From positions 1 to 64,000 of the forward strand of contig CAYWIF010000007.1 in NCBI GenBank assembly GCA_964458265.1: 64,000 nt of DNA. The letters run 5' to 3'. Shown one piece after another: positions 36,063-44,897 of the stretch. The notes beneath the pieces were generated by a model. The model had not been told where the DNA came from, did not search any database, and saw nothing but the letters and a program-made list of their open reading frames with translations. Position numbers and translations under genes: made by a program. How positions within the stretch are numbered: the first letter of the stretch is position 1; every line of letters starts with the position of its first letter. The stretch comes from JAGVSR01 sp964458265 (GTDB lineage: Bacteria; Pseudomonadota; Alphaproteobacteria; Rhizobiales; Hyphomicrobiaceae).

Positions 36063-37003
36063 CGGGAACGGTCCGATTTCATTTTCAGTCCGAGATCGTA
36101 GACGCGGGACTTCGGCACCGACAGCCGGTCGGCGACGCTTTTGACGGCATCGCGCAAACTCATGTGGGCGAGCATGTCACCGAGGGCAGCCGTGATGGCC
36201 TCATCGGTGGCCAGTGTATCGCCGGGCGGGCCGACGAGAATGACGATTTCGCCCTTCGGCGGAGACGTTCGGAAGTGTTCGGCGAGCGCGGCAAGGCTCC
36301 CGCGTTGGACCTCTTCGTGAAGCTTGGTCAGTTCGCGGGCGACGGCGGCCGGGCGGGTGCCCAGGCAGCCTGCCAGATCGGTCAGCGTATCGGCGAGGCG
36401 CGTGGGCGCCTCGAAGAAAATCAAGGTCGCCGGCGCGCTGGCCAGTTCAGCGATGCGTGACTGGCGTGCGCCGGAGCGCGGCGGCAGGAAGCCGGCAAAC
36501 AGGAAGGTATCGGTGGGGAGACCGGCCGACGAGACCGCCGCCAGGACGGCGCTTGGGCCGGGGAGCGCGGTGACGGTCACGCCGGCGGCGATGCATTCGC
36601 GGACGAGTTTGTAGCCGGGATCAGACACCAGCGGTGTGCCGGCATCGCTGATGAGGGCAATGCGCCGGCCGGCCGCCAATTCGGCGAGGATGCGCGGACG
36701 CTGCTCCTCGGCGTTGTGTTCGTGATACGGGCGCAAGGGGCGGTCGATGCCGAAGTGCGCGACGAGAGTGCGGCTGTGGCGCGTGTCCTCGCAATAGATG
36801 ACGTCGGCGCGCGCCAGGGCCGATAGAGCGCGGAGCGTGATGTCCGCCAGATTGCCGATCGGGGTCGCGACGAGGTAGAGGCCAGGGGCCAGGGCCCCGG
36901 CAAGCTGGCGTGTCAGGTCGGCCGCGACGCGCGAGGGAAGCCCTCCGGCGTCAACTGCGCCATCCGTTGTGGAAGTTGCATTGTCGGCCTCGTCGGGTGG
37001 CAT
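36059..37003 (-). CDS. rsmI: 16S rRNA (cytidine1402-2'-O)-methyltransferase
   Basis: 314 aa, tetrapyrrole-methylase fold. LYLVATPIGNLADITLRALSAL, YCEDTRHSRTLV, ALISDAGTPLVSDPG, TALPGPSAVLAAVSSAGLPTD, FLPPRSGARQSRIAEL and FFEAPTRLADTL are all seen. It O-methylates C1402 of 16S rRNA. The usual LpoA-type gene upstream is absent; a 124-aa hypothetical follows downstream of the promoter side instead. Coupled to yraN. Confidence 0.95.
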   Translation of the reverse strand: MPPDEADNATSTTDGAVDAGGLPSRVAADLTRQLAGALAPGLYLVATPIGNLADITLRALSALARADVIYCEDTRHSRTLVAHFGIDRPLRPYHEHNAEEQRPRILAELAAGRRIALISDAGTPLVSDPGYKLVRECIAAGVTVTALPGPSAVLAAVSSAGLPTDTFLFAGFLPPRSGARQSRIAELASAPATLIFFEAPTRLADTLTDLAGCLGTRPAAVARELTKLHEEVQRGSLAALAEHFRTSPPKGEIVILVGPPGDTLATDEAITAALGDMLAHMSLRDAVKSVADRLSVPKSRVYDLGLKMKSDRSR

Positions 37004-37093
37004 GCGTCAACGGCCTTCGAGTGCTTGGCACGGGCAGCGTCCCGCACGGGTTGTTTGACCCGCAATCCATCGAAGCGCCAGAGAAAAGACCGG

Positions 37094-37468
37094 TCAGGCC
37101 GCCAGGGGCTCGCTGCGCCGGAACGGCTCGCGACGGAGCGCTGAAGGCGCAGGGGGCGCAGCGCGCGGGGTGGTCAAGACGAAAGCCGGCGCGATGTCCT
37201 CGCGCAGCCGCTGCAACGCGTAAGTCGCGGCGTCGAGCTGGGCCGATGCGGCCCAATGCGTTTCGACGGCGCGTTCGGTGCGGGACTTGGCTTCAAAGAG
37301 CACGCCGGCAACGCGCATCCACTGGTCGGCGGCTGACAGTGGAACAGGCAGTTGCGGGGCCGCAGCCGTGGGCCGCACCCGGTGAAATCCGTTCAGATAG
37401 TTTCTGCACCGGCGGAAGTACTCCGCGGCAACAAAACGAATTCTGACTGTGGCGAATTGCGTGCGCAT
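37094..37468 (-). CDS. Hypothetical protein
   Basis: 124 aa, no family recognised. A basic, aromatic N-terminus (MRTQFATVRIRFVAAEYFRR, CRNYLNGFH) and an amphipathic helix around residues 48-90, followed by a Pro/Ala-rich tail. No clear Shine-Dalgarno, so support is mainly frame length and position with a low-GC leader upstream (37469-37676). Confidence 0.4.
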   Translation of the reverse strand: MRTQFATVRIRFVAAEYFRRCRNYLNGFHRVRPTAAAPQLPVPLSAADQWMRVAGVLFEAKSRTERAVETHWAASAQLDAATYALQRLREDIAPAFVLTTPRAAPPAPSALRREPFRRSEPLAA

Positions 37469-37534
37469 GGAGGATCATATTTCCGGACGCAAGGCGGCGG
37501 ATCGCTTTGCGGATGCAAAACGAACTCAATCGAT

Positions 37535-37558
37535 AACAAACCGGCGTGATTCCGCCGG
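37535..37558 (-). terminator. Weak terminator-like hairpin downstream of the DUF1287 gene
   Basis: Stem CCGGCG (37541-37546) with CGCCGG (37553-37558), loop of six, and TTTGTTAT following on the minus strand. It lies ~120 bp after the DUF1287 stop in AT-rich sequence. Confidence 0.4.
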
Positions 37559-37676
37559 ATAATTTTGGGCTTTGAATTAAAATCGCGCTATTCGGCGTTT
37601 TTCACAAGTCATATTTCGCAGTCCGCCGTACTTTTTTGCAAAAGTTAATTCTGCGTGGCGTGCGAAACGGAGCGGT

Positions 37677-39149
37677 TCAAGGATTTGGCTGGGCCGGGGG
37701 CGCAAGACCGGTGCGAACAACCGGGCGGGTCAGCGGTCTTTGCGGCCGCGCTGCTGTGCCGGTGGATGCGGCCGGCGGACTGGTCACGGCTTCAGTGGCA
37801 GCCCCCTTCAATCCGGAAAATCTGTAGTGACCGGTGATTTTATCCACGAACAGGCCGTCCTCCTGCTGTGGACCCCAGCCGCGATTGTGAATGATGAGCG
37901 GCCGGCCTGACGGGCCGGTCAGGTCGGAAACGATGGCGATATGGGTGCGGGAGTGACGGTTCTGGGGACGCCAATACGTTACGACATCGCCCGGCTTGTA
38001 ATCCTCCGCAAAGGAGGAAATGGACAGGCTTTCGCCGAAACGGGAGAAAAACTTGCGCAAAGTATCCACGCGCCGGTGGTCGATATTCGGATCGCCCGAA
38101 CCGGATTTGGTTATCTGTACCAATTCCTGCAAATCCAAGCCGAGGGCACGATAAGCGCGGATAATGACATCGGTGCACACGCCATACATCGGGTGAACGT
38201 CGCCCATGGGATATTTCATCCGCGTGTAACGATCGTTGTAGATGACGAATTCCTGCAATTGGTCACGGGCGGCTTTGGCCAGGGCGAGGCCGAAGCTTTC
38301 GACGTCGCCGGGCGTCCACGAGACGGGCCGGGGCGTGCGCGGCTGATCGGGTTCGAAGGGGCATTGGGAGAGGCCCGTGGCAAGGGCCGCGACGCCGCCT
38401 GGCAGTTCCCAGGCCGTAACGTCGTGATCGGGTGCGCGAAGAGCCGCGTGCTCCCGAACGAGGTCGGCCGCTTTGGTCGTGCCGGGTGAGGTTGTGGTGG
38501 GTCTTGCCGGTTCGACCGGGCGGCTGTTGAGGGCCTTCATAACCGGAACGGCCGGCTCGCTGAGGGCGACTGGTGGCTTGGGACTGGTTTGCGGAATGGG
38601 TTCGGATCGCCCGGCCGCCGCCGTGAGCGGCGCAGGCCGTGGTGGCAAGGCGGCAAGCTGCTCGATGCCGACGTCCAAGGACGAGACCGTGGCTGCAGCG
38701 AATGGGAGGCCGGCAGCGAGATTTTCGATTGGACCCGGATCGAAAGAGGCGAGGCTGTCAGGCTGAACGAATGACACGGGCGCGGCGACGGACGGCAGCC
38801 CGACGAGGGCGCGCTTGGCGCCTACTGCGGGCATGGCGAACGCGTCTGGTGCCCGTTCGGTATGGCTCCAGCGGCCCACGGCGATGGTGAAGGCAACGAG
38901 GAGCAGCGGCAGGGCGAGCATCGCCAGGTCGGCGCGGTCGGAACGGCTGAGGGTCGTCAGACGGTGCCACGGGCCAGGAGCGGCGGCGCGGGCGCGGATA
39001 GGAGCACGGCGCGATGCCGGTGATGTTTGTTTCGGCGTCGTGGGGCGATGGGTTCGCGACGTGTCGAGCGGCAAAGGGGCCGTGTGCCCCTTGCGCTGCT
39101 TTGGCTGCGATCCCGGCTTCCTTGGCTTCTTCACGGCCGCCCGCCCCAC
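37677..39149 (-). CDS. Membrane-anchored DUF1287 protein
   Basis: 490 aa. A basic cytoplasmic N-terminus (~1-70), one membrane segment (~74-92, LAMLALPLLLVAFTIAVG), a ~180-residue Pro/Ala/Thr-rich linker, and a C-terminal DUF1287 domain (~285-446). That domain shows the NlpC/P60-like catalytic set: GVCTDVIIRAYRALGLDLQE with C325, DHRRVDTLRKFF, and H403/H421 in THIAIVSD and HNRGW. E. coli YijF (~205 aa) has only the domain. Probably a periplasmic cysteine hydrolase; substrate unknown. GTG start at 39149. Confidence 0.75.
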   Translation of the reverse strand: MGRAAVKKPRKPGSQPKQRKGHTAPLPLDTSRTHRPTTPKQTSPASRRAPIRARAAAPGPWHRLTTLSRSDRADLAMLALPLLLVAFTIAVGRWSHTERAPDAFAMPAVGAKRALVGLPSVAAPVSFVQPDSLASFDPGPIENLAAGLPFAAATVSSLDVGIEQLAALPPRPAPLTAAAGRSEPIPQTSPKPPVALSEPAVPVMKALNSRPVEPARPTTTSPGTTKAADLVREHAALRAPDHDVTAWELPGGVAALATGLSQCPFEPDQPRTPRPVSWTPGDVESFGLALAKAARDQLQEFVIYNDRYTRMKYPMGDVHPMYGVCTDVIIRAYRALGLDLQELVQITKSGSGDPNIDHRRVDTLRKFFSRFGESLSISSFAEDYKPGDVVTYWRPQNRHSRTHIAIVSDLTGPSGRPLIIHNRGWGPQQEDGLFVDKITGHYRFSGLKGAATEAVTSPPAASTGTAARPQRPLTRPVVRTGLAPPAQPNP

Positions 39150-39245
39150 GCCCGAATCCCCGGCAGAACGCCTCTACACTATCGCCTAAGGCGCTGGCCT
39201 GCCATTGCAAATCTGCCGTGCGCCAGCGTGGGTTAACGCCGGAAT

Positions 39246-40196
39246 TCATTCGGATAAGGGAGGCAAGCCCAGCCGCCGGCGGATTAGGGCCGGGGTGGCG
39301 CCGTCCTCGCGCAGCGTGCGCAGGGACGTGTCGCGCAGGCTTTTGGCGAGCTTGCGGCCGGTTGAATCGAGGACGAGGCGATGGTGGTGATAGACGGGTT
39401 GCGGCAGGCCCAGCAGGACCTGGAGCAGCCGGTGGATGGCGGTCGCGGCGTAGAGATCGCGACCGCGGATGACATGGCTGACGCCTTGCGCGGCATCATC
39501 CACGACAACGGCCAGGTGATAGCTCGCGGGCGTGTCCTTGCGGACGATCACCGCATCGCCCCACTGGCGGGGATCGGCGGGACTTTCCAGAGGCGCGCTG
39601 CCGGGCTCGCCGTTCCACTCGAGAAAGGTGAGGGGGCGGCCGCCCATATGATGCCGCACCGCATCACACGCGCGGTCCATGTCGATGCGCAGGCAATACG
39701 GTTCGCCGGCGGCGCGGCGGCGCTCGATGTCGTCGCGGGCAAGGCCTTTGCAAAGACCGGGATAGAGCGGTGCGCCGTCCGGGTCGTTATGCTCCGGGCT
39801 GAGGCCCACGGCGGTCTCGATTTCGCTGCGCGTTGCGAAGCAGGGGTAGAGGATGCCCCGCTGCAGCAGTTCGCCGGCTGCCGCCCGGTAGGCGCCGAAG
39901 CGGAGCGATTGGCGCATCGCGGGTTCCTCCCACGACAGGCCGAGCCAGCGGAGATCGGTATAGATCTGGGCGACGTGGTCCTCGCGCGTGCGCTGCGTGT
40001 CGATATCCTCGATGCGCAGGAGGAAGCGGCCCGAGGCGCGCTGCGCGAAGTCGAACGCGGTGATGGCCGATAAGGCGTGGCCGAGGTGCAATTCGCCGTT
40101 TGGGCTCGGTGCGAAACGCGTGACGAAGGGTTTGTCCACGGAGAGGCTCGAAAGGCCGGTCTTCGCCGGGGAGCGGCGAACACGCGCGACAGGCAT
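39246..40196 (-). CDS. gluQ: Glutamyl-Q tRNA(Asp) synthetase
   Basis: 316 aa, a GluRS catalytic domain without the anticodon-binding part; it attaches glutamate to queuosine in tRNA-Asp. HIGH-type motif RFAPSPNGELHLGHALSA, RIEDIDTQRTR, VIRGRDLYAATAIHRLL and KLAKS in place of KMSKS. Cysteines of the zinc site are partly present (YPCFATRSEI, PGLCKG). ATG 40196 chosen. It fits with queG elsewhere in the window, so the organism makes and modifies Q34. Confidence 0.93.
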   Translation of the reverse strand: MPVARVRRSPAKTGLSSLSVDKPFVTRFAPSPNGELHLGHALSAITAFDFAQRASGRFLLRIEDIDTQRTREDHVAQIYTDLRWLGLSWEEPAMRQSLRFGAYRAAAGELLQRGILYPCFATRSEIETAVGLSPEHNDPDGAPLYPGLCKGLARDDIERRRAAGEPYCLRIDMDRACDAVRHHMGGRPLTFLEWNGEPGSAPLESPADPRQWGDAVIVRKDTPASYHLAVVVDDAAQGVSHVIRGRDLYAATAIHRLLQVLLGLPQPVYHHHRLVLDSTGRKLAKSLRDTSLRTLREDGATPALIRRRLGLPPLSE

Positions 40197-40245
40197 AGCC
40201 GACAACCGACGCGGTGATCAATCCAAGATCGGGGCGGGGGAAGTT

Positions 40246-40992
40246 TCAGCGATTGGCTGCGCTGGGGTGGGCCACACCCAGCGAAGACCAGAGCGGGCCA
40301 AGCTGCTCGCGCATGGCCACGATATCGCGGTCGGTGATGCGGAAGAAGCGGTTGCGCATCTGGGCTCTTTTGGAAGCTTCCGTCATGCGGCCGATAAGGA
40401 GGGTGATCGGGATGTCGCCGGGCGGGTAGAGAGCCGGTTCGCCGATCTGCTCGAAATTCAACAGATGCTTGTAGGCGGCGACCCAGGTTTGCTGGGTGGC
40501 GACGACGATGGCGGTCACGTTCGTGGCGCGGGCGGCCGCGAACGCGGAGCGGACCATGAAGCCGTACAGCGTGGCGCGGTACGAGGTGTTGTCGATTTCC
40601 GGGTCGATGGCGAGGCGGCTGACTTCGAGCAGTCCGTTCGGGGCGGAGCGGTTGACGTCTGCGAGTGCCGGGTAGTAGGCGGCGCACGGGAGCGCTGCGA
40701 GGCCGTCGCCGGCAAAGCACAGCCGCATGGACGCGATCATGCGGCCGGCATCGAACGCGCCGAAGATGGCTGTCGTCGGGAGGCTGTCGAAACGGTCGCG
40801 GAATTCGGCGCCGGGGCGATCCGGAATATGGCCCTGATCCGCGTAAGCACGCGCACGCAAGCGGAGCGCCTGGGAGATGTCGTCCGGGACGGTGAGGAGG
40901 CGAATTTCGAAGGCGTCGGAGTTGTTGCGGGGGTCTTCCAAATTCGGCGCGTTGCGGTCGCGCGCTGACGCGAGGCGGGTCCATTCGTTCAT
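40246..40992 (-). CDS. GNAT-fold acyltransferase, FeeM/AHL-synthase-like
   Basis: 248 aa. Residues ~30-190 follow the pattern of N-acyl amino acid synthase FeeM and related autoinducer-synthase-like GNATs: LRLRARAYADQGHIPDRPGAEF, then FDAGRMIASMRLCF, PNGLLEVSRLAIDPE and a C-terminal LNFEQIGEPALYPPGD. If so, it would use acyl-ACP. This is a moderate guess from motif layout; a plain GNAT is possible. ATG 40992 is taken; a longer frame to 41814 runs antisense over leuC and is not credible. Confidence 0.6.
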   Translation of the reverse strand: MNEWTRLASARDRNAPNLEDPRNNSDAFEIRLLTVPDDISQALRLRARAYADQGHIPDRPGAEFRDRFDSLPTTAIFGAFDAGRMIASMRLCFAGDGLAALPCAAYYPALADVNRSAPNGLLEVSRLAIDPEIDNTSYRATLYGFMVRSAFAAARATNVTAIVVATQQTWVAAYKHLLNFEQIGEPALYPPGDIPITLLIGRMTEASKRAQMRNRFFRITDRDIVAMREQLGPLWSSLGVAHPSAANR

Positions 40993-41108
40993 GGTTTTTC
41001 TTTCGAGACTTTCCGGCGCTTGAACCGCGCCGGTCCGTGCACAACGTTTGCGGCGCGGAAAAGATGCCTTGCCCGGCAGCTGCAACGTTTCGGGCCCGGA
41101 ATTGCACG

Positions 41109-41136
41109 AAAAAGCCGGCGACCAAGGCCGCCGGCT
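41109..41136 (-). terminator. Rho-independent terminator after leuC
   Basis: Minus-strand stem AGCCGGCG/CGCCGGCT (41113-41120 with 41129-41136), loop of eight, then TTTTT (41109-41113). 32 bp after the leuC stop. Confidence 0.85.
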
Positions 41137-41168
41137 GTCATTGGCATCATTTTGAGTGGTCCGGACCG

Positions 41169-42587
41169 TCAGTTGACGTACGACCGGACGTCCACGAAAT
41201 GGCCCTCCAGGGCGGCCGCGGCGGCCATGATGGGCGACACGAGATGGGTGCGGCCCTTGTAGCCCTGGCGGCCCTCGAAGTTGCGGTTGGAGGTGGAGGC
41301 GCAGCGCTGGCCGGGTTTCAACTGGTCGGGGTTCATGCCGAGGCACATCGAACAGCCGGGCTCGCGCCACTGGAAGCCGGCGTCCTTGAAGATCTTGTCC
41401 AGACCTTCGGCCTCCGCCTGCTGCTTCACGAGGCCCGAACCGGGCACGATCATCGCGTAGGCGAGATTGGACGCGATCTTCTTGCCTTCGACGACCTTGG
41501 CGACGGCGCGCAAATCCTCGATGCGGCCGTTGGTGCACGAACCGATCCAAACCACGTCGAGTGGAATGTCGGTCATTTTGGTCCCGGGCGTCAGGCCCAT
41601 GTAGTCGAGGGCGCGCAGCATCGAGGCGCGCTTGTTCTCGTTGTCGACCTTGGTGGGGTCGGGAACGGCGCCGGTGATGGCGACGACGTCTTCCGGCGAG
41701 GTGCCCCAGGAGACGATCGGCGGAAGTTTGGCGGCATCGAGTTTGACGACGCGGTCGAAGTGCGCGCCGTCGTCGGTCTTCAACGTTTCCCAATACGCCA
41801 TCGCCATGTCCCACGCCGCGCCCTTCGGGGCCTTGGGGCGACCGTTGATGAAGGCGTAGGTTTTCTCATCGGGCGCAATCATGCCGGCGCGGGCGCCGCC
41901 CTCGATCGACATGTTGCAGACCGTCATGCGGCCTTCCATCGAGAGCGAGCGGATCGCTTCGCCGGCATATTCGATCACGGAGCCCGTGCCGCCGGCGGTG
42001 CCGATTTCGCCGATGATGGCGAGGATGATGTCCTTCGCGCCGACGCCGTAAGGTGCCTGCCCGTCCACCTGGACGAGCATGTTCTTGGCCTTCTTCTGGA
42101 TCAGCGTCTGGGTGGCGAGCACGTGCTCGACTTCGGAGGTGCCGATGCCGTGGGCCAGCGCACCGAACGCGCCGTGCGTGGACGTGTGGCTGTCGCCGCA
42201 GACGATTGTGGTGCCGGGCAGAGTGAAGCCCTGTTCGGGGCCGACAACGTGGACGATGCCCTGGCGCTTGTCGCGTTCGTTGAAGTATTCGATGCCGAAA
42301 TCACGGGCGTTCTGGGCGAGCGTTTCGACCTGGGTGCGGCTTTCGACGTCATCGATGCCCTGGGAGCGATCCGACGTCGGAACGTTGTGGTCGACGACGG
42401 CGAGCGTTTTTTCCGGCGCGCGGACCTTGCGGCCGGCCATGCGGAGGCCTTCGAACGCCTGCGGACTGGTGACCTCGTGGATCAAATGCCGGTCAATGTA
42501 GAGCAGGCAGGTGCCATCCGCCTGGCGATCGACCACGTGGTCGTCGAAGATTTTGTCGTACAGGGTCTTGGGTGCGTTATCGGCCAT
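41169..42587 (-). CDS. leuC: 3-isopropylmalate dehydratase large subunit
   Basis: 472 aa aconitase-family subunit for leucine synthesis. TLYDKIFDDHVV, DRHLIHEVTSPQAFEGL, CGDSHTSTHGAFGALAHGIGTSEVEHVLATQTL, WIGSCTNGR with the first cluster Cys, and the CSMCLGMN pair complete the 4Fe-4S ligands. Partner leuD is 9 kb away on the other strand. Ends with a terminator. Confidence 0.97.
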   Translation of the reverse strand: MADNAPKTLYDKIFDDHVVDRQADGTCLLYIDRHLIHEVTSPQAFEGLRMAGRKVRAPEKTLAVVDHNVPTSDRSQGIDDVESRTQVETLAQNARDFGIEYFNERDKRQGIVHVVGPEQGFTLPGTTIVCGDSHTSTHGAFGALAHGIGTSEVEHVLATQTLIQKKAKNMLVQVDGQAPYGVGAKDIILAIIGEIGTAGGTGSVIEYAGEAIRSLSMEGRMTVCNMSIEGGARAGMIAPDEKTYAFINGRPKAPKGAAWDMAMAYWETLKTDDGAHFDRVVKLDAAKLPPIVSWGTSPEDVVAITGAVPDPTKVDNENKRASMLRALDYMGLTPGTKMTDIPLDVVWIGSCTNGRIEDLRAVAKVVEGKKIASNLAYAMIVPGSGLVKQQAEAEGLDKIFKDAGFQWREPGCSMCLGMNPDQLKPGQRCASTSNRNFEGRQGYKGRTHLVSPIMAAAAALEGHFVDVRSYVN

Positions 42588-42885
42588 CGTGCGCGCGGAG
42601 CCTTCCGGGAGATTACGGGGGTGTTGCGCACTAAATAGCGCTGTAACCGCAGGTTCGCAAATCAGACGAACGTCTTCGACCGATAAGTCGCGTTTGACCC
42701 GGCGCCCTGGGTCGCCGGGGAAAAAAGAAGCCGGGCGCAGGGCCCGGCTTTGGTTAGTTGATCCTACCCGAACTTGGTGAGACAGCTGGCGGTGGCAATT
42801 AGCCAGCCGGGCTCCACAACACCGGATGTTCCTTGAACGTCCAGCAACGGGGGCAGATCACGCCCACGTGAAGGCGCTGTCGCCT
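42588..42885. other. Intergenic region between leuC start and LysR gene
   Basis: 298 bp. Holds the leuC promoter/leader (no leader-peptide with Leu codons recognised) and a terminator at 42719-42749. No coding evidence. Confidence 0.5.
42719..42749 (-). terminator. Terminator after LysR gene
   Basis: Stem AGCCGGGC (42729-42736) with GCCCGGCT (42742-42749), loop of five, with TTCTTTTTT on the minus strand. 137 bp after the regulator's stop. Confidence 0.7.
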
Positions 42886-43788
42886 TCAATATTGCAGCTG
42901 GCGCGCCTTGGAAACCAGAAAATCGCGTAGCACCTGGACTTTCTTGGAGGTTTTCAATTCCTCCGGGTAAACGAAGAGTATCGGCAACGAAGGTTTGGAA
43001 CTTTCGACCTTGGTTAGGACGTGAACGAGGTCGGTTTCTGCCTCGGTCATGTAGTCCGGGATCATGCCGATGCCCACGCCCGCCATGATCGCATGCTTGA
43101 TGGCAACGACCGAATTGACCCGGAAAGACGCGTGGCGCGGTTCCTGACCCTCGCGGCCGACCGTTTCCAGCCAGGTGATGGCGGGGAGGTGCTGCGAAGG
43201 CTGGCCGGAATACGAGATAATGCGGTGACCCCCAGTTTCGAGATCGGCCAAGGTTTCGGGAAGGCCGAAGCGGCGGACATACTGGGTGGAGGCCATGGCG
43301 CGAACCTTGGCCGTGAAGAGCGGCCGGCGGATCAACTCCGGCTGGTCGGGCTCGCGGGTCCAGATCGCGACATCGGCTTCGCGCATGGCGATGTCGATCT
43401 GCTCGTCGTCGAGAATGAGATCGACCCGAATGTCCGGGTAGAGATCCGCAAACTCCCGCATGCGGTGCGTCACCCAAACCGACCCCAAGCCGACGGGAGC
43501 GGCGACGCGCAAATCGCCGGATGGCTTCGTCGTCGTGTCAGAGAGAAGCAGTTCGGCGGTTTGCAGCTTGCTCATCACCTCGGCCACGGTGCGGTAGAGC
43601 AATTCGCCCTGCTCGGTCAGAACAAGGCCGCGTGCGTGGCGATGAAAAAGGGCGACCTTCAAATCCTTCTCGAGGGCGGATACCTGCCGCGAGACGGCGC
43701 TTTGACTCATATTGAGGGTGTCGCCAGCGTGCGTGAAGCTGCCGGCCGCGGCGGAGGCGTGGAAGATACGTAGCTTGTCCCAATCCAT
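42886..43788 (-). CDS. LysR family transcriptional regulator
   Basis: 300 aa. N-terminal winged helix-turn-helix (~1-60; DKLRIFHASAAAGSFTHAGDTLNMSQSAVSRQVSALEKDL) and periplasmic-binding-like effector domain (~90-290). In many Hyphomicrobiales a close LysR regulator sits beside trxB; here trxB is 4 kb away. Divergent from the SMP-30 gene, with an inverted repeat between them; regulation of that gene is inferred. Confidence 0.93.
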   Translation of the reverse strand: MDWDKLRIFHASAAAGSFTHAGDTLNMSQSAVSRQVSALEKDLKVALFHRHARGLVLTEQGELLYRTVAEVMSKLQTAELLLSDTTTKPSGDLRVAAPVGLGSVWVTHRMREFADLYPDIRVDLILDDEQIDIAMREADVAIWTREPDQPELIRRPLFTAKVRAMASTQYVRRFGLPETLADLETGGHRIISYSGQPSQHLPAITWLETVGREGQEPRHASFRVNSVVAIKHAIMAGVGIGMIPDYMTEAETDLVHVLTKVESSKPSLPILFVYPEELKTSKKVQVLRDFLVSKARQLQY

Positions 43789-43813
43789 CGTCGGCGTGGT
43801 CCGGTTGAGGCCA

Positions 43814-43839
43814 GTTCGGAATCTGTTGTCCGGCCGAAC
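43814..43839. promoter_or_regulatory. Inverted repeat between LysR and SMP-30 genes
   Basis: GTTCGG (43814-43819), 14 bp, CCGAAC (43834-43839), plus a third GTTCGG at 43852-43857. Possible LysR binding site in the 188-bp divergent region. Confidence 0.35.
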
Positions 43840-43976
43840 GCGAGAATAGCTGTTCGGGCAAACCTGGGCTTGTGTCCGGACGCCGCACGCCGTAGCATCC
43901 GAACGCCATGGGGTGCGTTACACCTAACGGCCCGCCGGCACGATTACCCGGCAATAGTGATCAAAGAGGTTCAAGA

Positions 43977-44855
43977 ATGACTGCCTTTCGACTGGCCTTC
44001 GTCATGGCCGCTACTTTGGCGGGCTCGGCATTGCCTGCCCATTCAGATCAGAAGGAGGCCACCAGGCTGTGGGAGACTGCGGGGTTCAAGAATCCCGAAT
44101 CGGTTCTCTTCGACGCCGGCGCGTCGATGCTTTACGTCAGTAATGTGAACGGCGAGCCGACCGCCAAAGACGGCAACGGATTCATCTCGAAAGTTTCGCC
44201 GGACGGCAAGGTTCAGGCGATGGAGTGGGTGACCGGGCTCGATGCGCCGAAGGGGATGGCGATGGCGGGCGGCAAGCTCTACGCGGCCGATATCGACAAA
44301 CTCGCAGAGATCGACATTGCGACCGGCAAGGTCGTGAAGACGTACGACGCGAAAGACGCGAAGTTCCTGAACGACGTGACAGCGGACAGCGCCGGCAACA
44401 TCTACGTCAGCGACATGGCGACAGACACGATCTGGCGGCTTGCGAGCGGAACGTTCGAAATCTTCCTGCAAGACAAGGCGCTCGAGGGTCCCAATGGGCT
44501 GCTCGCGGAAGGCGACGACCTGATCGTGGGCTCGTGGGGGATCATTACCGAGGGGTTTTCCACCAAGACACCGGGGCACCTCAAGAAAGTCTCGCTCAAG
44601 GACAAATCGATCGCGTCGCTGGGTGACGGCACGCCGATCGGCAATCTCGACGGCGTGGAGCCACTGGGCGATGGCGCGTATCTCGTCACGGACTGGGTGG
44701 CGGGCAAAGTTTTCCGGATCGGGCGCAAAGGCAAAGTCCGCACGCTTGCCGAACTGGGACCGGGCACCGCCGATCTCGGCTGGGATGCGAAGACATCGAC
44801 GGCATTCATTCCGCAAATGCAGACGGGCGTCCTCTACGGTTACAAGATCGAGTAG
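43977..44855 (+). CDS. SMP-30/gluconolactonase-like beta-propeller protein, secreted
   Basis: 292 aa. Signal peptide MTAFRLAFVMAATLAGSALPAHS. Repeated propeller-blade sequence: PESVLFDAGASMLYVSNVNG, GLDAPKGMAMAGGKLYAADID, FLNDVTADSAGNIYVSDMATDTIWRL, LEGPNGLLAEGDDLIVGSWG, NLDGVEPLGDGAYLVTDW. The PESV...E, N-D and D-G metal-site pattern fits SMP-30-type lactonases. Substrate unknown. ATG 43977 follows AGAGG. Converges with the histidine kinase gene (42 bp). Confidence 0.8.
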   Translation: MTAFRLAFVMAATLAGSALPAHSDQKEATRLWETAGFKNPESVLFDAGASMLYVSNVNGEPTAKDGNGFISKVSPDGKVQAMEWVTGLDAPKGMAMAGGKLYAADIDKLAEIDIATGKVVKTYDAKDAKFLNDVTADSAGNIYVSDMATDTIWRLASGTFEIFLQDKALEGPNGLLAEGDDLIVGSWGIITEGFSTKTPGHLKKVSLKDKSIASLGDGTPIGNLDGVEPLGDGAYLVTDWVAGKVFRIGRKGKVRTLAELGPGTADLGWDAKTSTAFIPQMQTGVLYGYKIE

Positions 44856-44897
44856 AGGTTGGGCTCCGTCTGGATGGCGCGTGACGGCGAAAAACTC

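Noticed and set aside
38758..41125. Several long frames opposite gluQ and the DUF1287 gene
   Set aside because: Arg/Pro-rich frame-shadow composition typical of high-GC genes; real genes in these spans are on the minus strand in the annotated frames.
40993..41814. Long N-terminal extension of the GNAT frame
   Set aside because: It is antisense to leuC and its terminator and very Arg-rich; the ATG at 40992 begins the recognisable protein.
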